Source of the DNA: Flavobacteriales bacterium UBA1531 | GTDB lineage: Bacteria > Bacteroidota > Bacteroidia > Flavobacteriales_D > Sanyastnellaceae | Assembly: GCA_002323795.1 (NCBI GenBank) | Contig: DCPZ01000035.1 | Location: forward strand, 1 to 5,900 | Length of the DNA stretch: 5,900 nt | Direction of reading: 5' to 3' | In this document: positions 1-4,759 of the stretch, in pieces | How positions within the stretch are numbered: the stretch's first letter is position 1 | Layout: every line of letters begins with the position of its first letter | Position numbers and translations under genes: made by a program | Notes under the pieces: model-generated | Told to the model about the DNA's origin: nothing | The model's input: only the letters and a program-made list of their open reading frames with translations | Database searches by the model: none

Positions 1-1143
1 CGTTTGGACCATTTGCAGGCCGGACCAGTTGTTGCTCCCGCTGGGATTCTCTTCATTGATCCAAATTTCATAGCCCGCAAAATCTCCCGGCAAATTGAAT
101 CCACCGGTCCACGTTAAGGTCGCTTGGTCTGAGCAGTTGGTGGTGGTGGTGTTCAGAAAAATACTGCTCGCACAAAACTCGCTGGCTGCACCTGGATCCG
201 GATCACCCGCAACAAAGCATGAATCAAATGCAGCAACGTTGTAGGATTCGATGTACGCCTGCACGTTGGAATTTAAGTCCAGATAAGATGTTGCCGTTGG
301 ATCAAACAACGTATCAATCGCCATTTGAAAGCCACCGTTGCAGATGTAAATGATGTAGCCGGCAAGATCTGCGGCAGGGCTGGCGTTCCATTCAACGAGG
401 GCTTCTTGAAAGGCATAATCCACTTGAACGGCTGTGATCAGCGGCGGATCGGGGTCGAATTCGTCGGACAAACTTGACCCTGCCTGGTTTGATGCTTGCT
501 CACAGGATTCCAAAACATTGGGCTGTCGCACGCGAAACACCAAATCTCCGGAGCATTCGTTCAAACTATACGGGGCGGTCATGATACCACCATTATCCGC
601 GACGAGAGCAATTTCACTCCACGATCCGTCGGCTTCTTCCAACTCTACGGAAAGGGGTTCAACAAACGCCGGGGGATTTTGACTCGCGATCCAAGGGCTA
701 TTGAAATTCAAATCCACAGTTCCCGGTGTGAGCGCGGGGTCTGCAGTGAGGTGAATGCTGCAAAGCGTATCGGATGAAGGTCCAAAGGTCCCTGCAGGAC
801 CTTCGGCCACCACGAAATAACACAATTCGGTGGTGTTTGCGTCGTAGGTGGTGTTCACAAACGACGGATTCGCGGGATCTGTAGGGTTGGGAATGTTGTA
901 CGTTTCCAAAACCAATCCGCTTGAAGGCTCGAAGAGGTGAATGGTGTATTGTTCGAAAACGCCAGAGGGGTCCATGGCCTCATCCCACGTGACCGATGCA
1001 TTACCAGCTTGATTCACTTGGACGCATTGCATGCTGGTTTCCAACTGTGACCAAGCGTGGAAGGATAGCAACAAGCCAAATGCCAGCGGAGCCAGTCCTG
1101 TAAATGTTTTGCGCAACGCGCTCGTGTTCAGTGGTATCGGCAT
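1..1143 (-). CDS. Secreted multi-domain protein with fibronectin-III-like domains, gliding/T9SS type (C-terminus outside window)
   Basis: An open frame of 381 codons runs without a stop from the ATG at 1143 to the left edge, so the N-terminus is complete and the C-terminus is missing. Residues 1-33 look like a signal peptide: basic R11-K12, a hydrophobic stretch from about F14 to F28, and a likely cut at AWS-Q (after S32). This supports the start. Three beta-sandwich regions follow. The second contains DPDPPLITAV (230-239) and then EWNASPAADLAGYIIYIC (251-268). The third contains NCSDQATLTW (336-345) and GYEIWINE (357-364). This pattern, with P-rich linkers, W-x-x-S-P and GY-x-IY, is typical of Bacteroidota proteins that end in a gliding-motility-associated (CHU_C/T9SS) sorting domain; that end is not visible here. 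Likely role: exported surface or adhesin-like protein, exact function unknown. A TATTTTTG box lies 21 bases upstream of the start, and the only SD-like AAGGA sits far away (14 bases). The gene lies 167 bases downstream of the kinase on the same strand; co-transcription is possible but unproven. Confidence 0.5.
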   Translation of the reverse strand, partial: MPIPLNTSALRKTFTGLAPLAFGLLLSFHAWSQLETSMQCVQVNQAGNASVTWDEAMDPSGVFEQYTIHLFEPSSGLVLETYNIPNPTDPANPSFVNTTYDANTTELCYFVVAEGPAGTFGPSSDTLCSIHLTADPALTPGTVDLNFNSPWIASQNPPAFVEPLSVELEEADGSWSEIALVADNGGIMTAPYSLNECSGDLVFRVRQPNVLESCEQASNQAGSSLSDEFDPDPPLITAVQVDYAFQEALVEWNASPAADLAGYIIYICNGGFQMAIDTLFDPTATSYLDLNSNVQAYIESYNVAAFDSCFVAGDPDPGAASEFCASSIFLNTTTTNCSDQATLTWTGGFNLPGDFAGYEIWINEENPSGSNNWSGLQMVQT

Positions 1144-1164
1144 GAACCAAAGTCTATTCCTTGA

Positions 1165-1172
1165 CAAAAATA
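1165..1172 (-). promoter_or_regulatory. Possible Bacteroidota -7 box (TATTTTTG) for the secreted protein gene
   Basis: On the minus strand the sequence reads TATTTTTG, an exact fit to the TAnnTTTG element used by the Bacteroidota primary sigma factor. It would start transcription roughly 15 bases before the ATG at 1143. No TTG or TTTG is seen at the usual distance of about 19-21 bases upstream, so only half of the promoter is supported. It would let this gene be transcribed separately from the kinase gene. Confidence 0.5.
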
Positions 1173-1310
1173 CGAATCAATTCGAAGTGTGCTTCCAGTA
1201 CCTAAGACGTTACAAACAATGGCTTTGTTGCATCTGGTTGTCCAAAAGCGGGAAGTGGTGCGATTAATTTTGTGTTTGCAGCATTGAGCTGCCAGAGAAT
1301 TAGCCTCTGG

Positions 1311-3761
1311 TTAAGCTTGGGTTTCTGGCTCGTCGCCGTACGTACCTGTTCCATACCCTCCGTAGCCGTAGCCGTAGCCGTAGCCGTAGCCGTAGCCGTA
1401 TTTGTAGGCATACTTGGCGTAATACTGCCCGAATCGAGTGGCTCGGATGTTGTTCATGACAAGCGAAGCGTGGCTGAGTTTGTTTTGGTTCAGCAATTCC
1501 TCAAGGTGCTTGATTCCACGTTTCGTAGCCTTTTGTGTGTTGGCCACTAGCAGTCCGGTATCGACTTTGCTCATGAGCAGCAGTGCATCTGTGATGAGCA
1601 ACATCGGAGGAGTATCCAAGATGACATAATCATATTCTGCTCGGAGTTTCTCCAGCAACGGATCCATTCGATCATTCATCACAAGTTCTGAAGCATTAGG
1701 CGGAACGGGGCCTGCTGTGATTACGGTCAGAGAGTCCACGGGTCCAGCTTGTCCCATCTCGTCGGCTGAACATCGTCCGATGAGGTAGGTGCTGAGACCG
1801 AGTTGGTTCGAAAGCTTGAAATTTTTGTGAATCTTGGGCTTGTGCATGTCAAAATCGACGAGCACGACTTTCTTGCCCGTTTTGGCGAGCACCGTTGATA
1901 AGTTGGAAGACACAAATGATTTTCCTTCGCCGGGGTGCAACGAACTAACCAGTATGGTGTTCGCACCTTCCTTAGCCAGCAAGTATTGCAGGTTCGTCCG
2001 AAGGCTTCGAAAGGCCTCAGTGATTTGGGCACGCGAGTCGCCCAAAATGGCAATGGGGTTTTCTTCAATGCCTGCATAGTGCGGCAATCCTACCACAACC
2101 GGTATGTCGGATGCTTCGCGGAGTTCTTGGGTGGATTCGATGCGTTCGAAAAGCAGCATCCGTGCAAAAGCAATGGCCAATGCCAGCAGTGCTCCATACA
2201 TGGTGTAATTCCGAATGGTCAGCTGTTTGTTTGGGCCAATGATTCCTGCGCTTCGTGCAATTTCAATGATCGAGGCCTCGGGTGCGATGCCTGCCCGTTG
2301 AATGATGTTTTGAGCCCGCGCTTCAAGCAAGTACACGTACATCTTTTCATTGACCGAAAGTTTTCGTTCCATGCTGAAAATGTCTCGCTGTGTAGCTGGG
2401 ATTCCACTGAGGCGGTCTTCCAAAGAATTGATTTGAATGCGCACGCTGCGTTGTTGATCTGAAATCGCTACGCGCGTGTCTTCGATGTAACGCTTGACCG
2501 TGAATCGTGCGTTGCTGATGGCGCTGTCGAGTCGGCGAATTTGATAGCTATCTTCTGTTACGTCGAGCAGCGCGCGCGTCCGTTCACTGCGCATTTGATA
2601 CAATGCTCCCACTTGCTCGATGAGGAAGGGATCTTCGTCAATGAGATAGGAGGTAGGAGGTAAGCTGTTGGTTTCCAATCCGGATGCGAGGTAACTTTTT
2701 AGCGAAGTCAACGCCTCGAGACGAAATTGCAGTTCCCTTTCCTGTGTCTCCAGTGTGACGAGTGCATTGAAAAATTCGCTTTGCTCACGCGTCAGATCCA
2801 AGATTTCGTTTTGAGCCTTGAAACCATCCACCATCATCTCCAGGCTATCCATGATGCTGATCAATTCTCCCAACTGGACGTTGATGAACGCTTCGGTCTT
2901 TAGGCTGGATTCCATTCGAGCCTCTTTGGTGTACTCGACAAACTCTGTTCCGAGAATGTTGAGAAACGTTTTTGGCCGGCCTGGTAGAGTACTCGAAGAG
3001 CTGAGGGTGAGTATGCTTGTTCCCAGGACGTTATTCACCCTGAGCGCTCCGCGCATTTGGTTGATGCGCTGGTTGCGGCTGAACACTTTGAACCGGTAGT
3101 GTTGTTTCCGAGCAACTTCCAGCGATTCCAAATTGACCGTTGGCCCCGACGGGTTGTCAAAATTGAAAATACTCCGGTCGTTGTATTCAATGGTCAATGC
3201 CAAGTCAGGACCTTCGAGCGGCACCCCAAATGGATGGATGATTTCCTTGACCTCGCCGTTGCGAGTCCCATAGCTCAATCGGAAGTGCGCTTCGTCTTCA
3301 ATGAACAAATCAATTTCCCGACCCAAATAGCTCCCATTGAACAATTCGGGCGAAGCGCTGATGTTAAGCGTCGAAAATCCGCTGACATGACTCGTTTTCA
3401 ATCTTCCGACAAGAAAATAGTCAATGGCAAGAGGCATTTTATCGACCGCGCGTCCAACGAGATCATAAGACCGTAAAATCCTCTCTTGGTCCTTGGTGTC
3501 TGTGCCACCAAATCGCGGATATGTTTGTCTGAGCATTCCGCCCATTTGCTCCTGATAGCTCAAGTCTTTGTCTTTTGCGATGAGTACTTCCGTGGACGCA
3601 CTGTATACGTAAAGTTGCCTGTGAGTGATAAGTCGAGCGGCCGCATATCCCGTTCCTGCCATGATGACAATGAGCCACCAATTCTTCATCAGAAGTTTGA
3701 TGTACGGACGGAGTTGGCTGATCGAAATCAGGCCGGAGGAGCTGTTGTTTGAATCGGACAT
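1311..3761 (-). CDS. Wzc-type polysaccharide co-polymerase / bacterial tyrosine autokinase (BY-kinase)
   Basis: This 816-residue inner-membrane protein should control chain length and export of a capsule or exopolysaccharide through cycles of tyrosine autophosphorylation. The order is: short cytoplasmic N-terminus; membrane segment 1 (about 27-46); periplasmic Wzz-like region; long helical, probably coiled-coil region (about 280-480); GNVR-type segment (about 455-512); membrane segment 2 (about 519-538); cytoplasmic kinase. In the kinase, EAFRSLRTN (582-590) precedes Walker A HPGEGKS (609-615, K614), Walker A' VLVDFDMHKP (633-642, D636 and D638) and Walker B VILDTPP (713-719, D716). All catalytic motifs are intact. 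The C-terminal tail (780-808) holds 13 tyrosines, mostly YG dipeptides from a microsatellite. Domain fusion in one chain is as in proteobacterial Wzc and Bacteroidota homologues; the length is normal. The ATG at 3761 gives a typical short N-terminus before membrane segment 1; no SD is seen upstream. No capsule-export partner or phosphatase gene is adjacent within the window. Confidence 0.5.
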   Translation of the reverse strand: MSDSNNSSSGLISISQLRPYIKLLMKNWWLIVIMAGTGYAAARLITHRQLYVYSASTEVLIAKDKDLSYQEQMGGMLRQTYPRFGGTDTKDQERILRSYDLVGRAVDKMPLAIDYFLVGRLKTSHVSGFSTLNISASPELFNGSYLGREIDLFIEDEAHFRLSYGTRNGEVKEIIHPFGVPLEGPDLALTIEYNDRSIFNFDNPSGPTVNLESLEVARKQHYRFKVFSRNQRINQMRGALRVNNVLGTSILTLSSSSTLPGRPKTFLNILGTEFVEYTKEARMESSLKTEAFINVQLGELISIMDSLEMMVDGFKAQNEILDLTREQSEFFNALVTLETQERELQFRLEALTSLKSYLASGLETNSLPPTSYLIDEDPFLIEQVGALYQMRSERTRALLDVTEDSYQIRRLDSAISNARFTVKRYIEDTRVAISDQQRSVRIQINSLEDRLSGIPATQRDIFSMERKLSVNEKMYVYLLEARAQNIIQRAGIAPEASIIEIARSAGIIGPNKQLTIRNYTMYGALLALAIAFARMLLFERIESTQELREASDIPVVVGLPHYAGIEENPIAILGDSRAQITEAFRSLRTNLQYLLAKEGANTILVSSLHPGEGKSFVSSNLSTVLAKTGKKVVLVDFDMHKPKIHKNFKLSNQLGLSTYLIGRCSADEMGQAGPVDSLTVITAGPVPPNASELVMNDRMDPLLEKLRAEYDYVILDTPPMLLITDALLLMSKVDTGLLVANTQKATKRGIKHLEELLNQNKLSHASLVMNNIRATRFGQYYAKYAYKYGYGYGYGYGYGYGGYGTGTYGDEPETQA
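1361..1400 (-). repeat. Perfect hexanucleotide microsatellite encoding the (Tyr-Gly)n tail of the kinase
   Basis: On the plus strand CGTAGC is repeated six times plus CGTA, 40 bases with no mismatch. On the coding strand this is TACGGC repeated, giving Y788-G789 through Y800, that is seven tyrosines alternating with glycines. All six glycines use GGC and all seven tyrosines use TAC, so the repeat is conserved at base level and not only as protein. Gain or loss of a unit keeps the reading frame and adds or removes one Tyr-Gly. The flanking tail (GGYG then TGTYGD) uses other codons. Confidence 0.5.
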
Positions 3762-3880
3762 ACGGCTGCAATTTCGTTAGGATTTGGAAAAAAAGCAGTG
3801 CTCTAACTCGATTTTAATGCAATGCACATCATTTGCCTCCTGTAATCGGGCTTTTGACTGCAGTCCATTACCTTTGGCAT
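3762..3880. promoter_or_regulatory. Divergent intergenic region between kinase and conserved gene
   Basis: This 119-base spacer must carry the 5' signals of two genes transcribed away from each other. Facing right, TACCTTTG (3869-3876) fits TAnnTTTG exactly, but no -33 TTG lies at the normal spacing. A perfect 10-base palindrome GACTGCAGTC (3856-3865) sits just upstream of that box. A short dyad TGCAATGCA lies at 3818-3826. Facing left, towards the kinase, I see no clear -7 box and no SD. There is a seven-base A run at 3788-3794. Operator function for the palindromes is only a guess. Confidence 0.5.
3869..3876 (+). promoter_or_regulatory. Possible -7 box (TACCTTTG) just before the start codon
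   Basis: TACCTTTG is an exact match to TAnnTTTG and ends four bases before the ATG at 3881. If used, transcription would begin at or very near the start codon and the mRNA would have almost no leader. No SD sequence is present before this ATG, which agrees with such a model. The lack of a properly spaced -33 element keeps confidence low. Confidence 0.5.
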
Positions 3881-4411
3881 ATGGAAAGCGACCAGATTAT
3901 TTGGCAACAAGATGCGGACTTATGCGCTGAGAACTGGTCAGCAATGTCAGACGATTCGCGGACGTGGGTTTATTTTGCAAACAGGGCCCTGTCGCATCAG
4001 GAGGCGCAGGGATTCTTGGAAGGATTGGAGGGGTTTTTAGCGGGTTGGGAAGCGCATGGTAAACGCCTCGAGGCCAGTTGGCGTTTATGCGGCAACCGCT
4101 TATTGTTCATTGCAGTGAATGAATCCAATGCACCGGCGACGGGATGCTCAATTGACACATCTGTGGCCTATCTAAGGAAGTGCACGAATGGCTGGGAAAA
4201 TCCCGTGGACTGGTTTGACCGACAAAGCAACCTATATAAGGTTGGTGAAAAGTGGTGCGAAGCATCAAATTCAGATTTCTGGGCGCTGCGAAAGTCTCAC
4301 AGGATTTCGGATGAAACGGAGGTGGTAAATGTGGTGCATCAAAAAATGGAAAGTTGCCGACGAAAAGTGGTCATTCCTTTTGCCATGAGCTGGCATGCTG
4401 AAATGTGGTGA
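3881..4411 (+). CDS. Conserved Bacteroidota protein of the family mislabelled 'ABC transporter ATPase' (function unknown)
   Basis: The 176-residue product has no signal peptide, no membrane segment and no Walker A, Walker B or ABC signature motif. It fits from memory a small cytoplasmic Bacteroidota family recognised by three blocks: RTWVYFANRALS (27-38, usually R-x-W-I-Y-Q), AGWEAHGKRLEAS (54-66) followed by NRLLFIAVNE (72-81), and GCSID (88-92) followed by WFDR (111-114). It ends with SWHAEMW (170-176), matching the family's usual SWH near the C-terminus. Database entries often call members ABC transporter ATPase, but nothing in this sequence supports ATPase activity, so the real role is unknown. 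I chose the ATG at 3881 because homology begins soon after it; an in-frame TTG at 3833 would add 16 residues and has no SD. The conserved C89 and D92 of GCSID are candidates for a functional site. It is divergent from the kinase, so any functional link is unproven. Confidence 0.5.
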   Translation: MESDQIIWQQDADLCAENWSAMSDDSRTWVYFANRALSHQEAQGFLEGLEGFLAGWEAHGKRLEASWRLCGNRLLFIAVNESNAPATGCSIDTSVAYLRKCTNGWENPVDWFDRQSNLYKVGEKWCEASNSDFWALRKSHRISDETEVVNVVHQKMESCRRKVVIPFAMSWHAEMW

Positions 4412-4590
4412 GCTCTGTCCTTTCCATAATTGACCAGCAAAACTACCGAACGCTTAAATTGTTCATTCTCAGCGGGATTGCCTTCTGTAAGTTGAATTCA
4501 AAATTCGGCTAACAGGCATCTAAAAGCGCTGAGTGACGAGAATCTAACGATGAGCAATCTAAAATTTGCCAAAAATTCCTTTGTGATTTA

Positions 4591-4621
4591 TTGGATTTCA
4601 GAAGACATTGCTCTACATTTA
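4591..4621 (+). promoter_or_regulatory. Weak promoter candidate (TTG, 20 bases, TACATTTA)
   Basis: TTG at 4591-4593 is followed after 20 bases by TACATTTA (4614-4621), which matches seven of eight positions of TAnnTTTG, with the final G replaced by A. The spacing fits Bacteroidota promoters. Transcription would begin near 4626 and give a leader of about 134 bases before the ATG at 4760, including the short ORF. AT-rich sequence makes such matches easy to find by chance. Confidence 0.5.
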
Positions 4622-4642
4622 TCGCGAAACTGAGTTTCATCC

Positions 4643-4735
4643 ATGCGAAGGCGTGGCATAAACGGAGGTTTCATGAAGCCAACTTTGGCTTTCTTTAACC
4701 GAGTCGAAAGCGTTCGTCTCTACCAAATTTTCTGA
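4643..4735 (+). CDS. Possible short leader ORF with strong ribosome binding site (20 or 30 residues)
   Basis: An ORF opens at ATG 4643 (30 codons) or at ATG 4673 (20 codons) and stops with TGA at 4733-4735, 24 bases before the secreted protein gene. The second start is preceded by GGAGG (4664-4668) with only four bases between, the best Shine-Dalgarno sequence in the window and unlike the SD-less starts of the main genes. The 20-residue version begins MKPTLAFFNR and has no repeated regulatory codon run. The longer form would begin MRRRGINGGF. I recognise no homologue. It could be a leader peptide for the downstream gene or a chance ORF; chance is more likely given the length. Confidence 0.5.
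   Translation: MRRRGINGGFMKPTLAFFNRVESVRLYQIF
4676..4691 (+). repeat. Inverted repeat AAGCCAACTTTGGCTT, possible stem-loop
   Basis: Seven-base arms AAGCCAA and TTGGCTT are separated by CT; as RNA a six-pair stem with an ACTT loop is possible. It is followed by TCTTTAA, a weak T-rich tail, so it is at most a poor intrinsic terminator. It overlaps the first codons of the short ORF at 4673, so a ribosome there would disrupt it. It could equally be a protein-binding palindrome or chance. Confidence 0.5.
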
Positions 4736-4759
4736 GAATTCTAACCAAAACCAAATCAA

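Larger units (their letters stand above)
4412..4759. other. Gene-poor intergenic region with candidate leader elements
   Basis: These 348 bases lie between two plus-strand genes and contain no recognisable conserved gene or structured RNA. No good terminator follows the stop codon at 4409-4411. A 7-base inverted repeat, CTCAGCG (4468-4474) and CGCTGAG (4527-4533), is separated by 52 bases and is probably chance. Closer to the next gene are a weak promoter candidate (4591-4621), a possible short ORF with a strong ribosome binding site (4643-4735) and an inverted repeat (4676-4691). The last 20 bases before the ATG at 4760 are A-rich, as is common at Bacteroidota translation starts without SD. 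The region may be the long 5' leader of the secreted protein gene. Confidence 0.5.

Noticed and set aside
137..156. GGT triplet run in the left gene
   Set aside because: It is a short run encoding a few threonines (NTTTTN); too short to call a variable repeat.
434..777. Two plus-strand ORFs (434-682 and 496-777)
   Set aside because: They lie opposite the minus-strand secreted protein, which is open over all 381 codons and has a signal peptide and FN3-like motifs.
1278..1310. Two small hairpins after the kinase stop (CCAGAG/CTCTGG and GCAGC/GCTGC) as a terminator
   Set aside because: Stems are only five or six pairs and neither is followed by a T run on the minus strand; a terminator cannot be supported.
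1272..1550. Plus-strand ORF with a VAVAVA run, and minus-strand ORF 1202-1411 with a TATATA run
   Set aside because: Both are other-frame readings of the hexanucleotide repeat inside the kinase gene; the kinase frame has full domain support.
1935..2462. 175-residue plus-strand ORF opposite the kinase domain
   Set aside because: It lies antisense inside a gene with intact motifs, shows no recognisable domain and has irregular composition.
3833..3880. TTG start extending the conserved protein by 16 residues
   Set aside because: No SD, no family similarity in the extra residues, and an ATG follows at the expected N-terminus.
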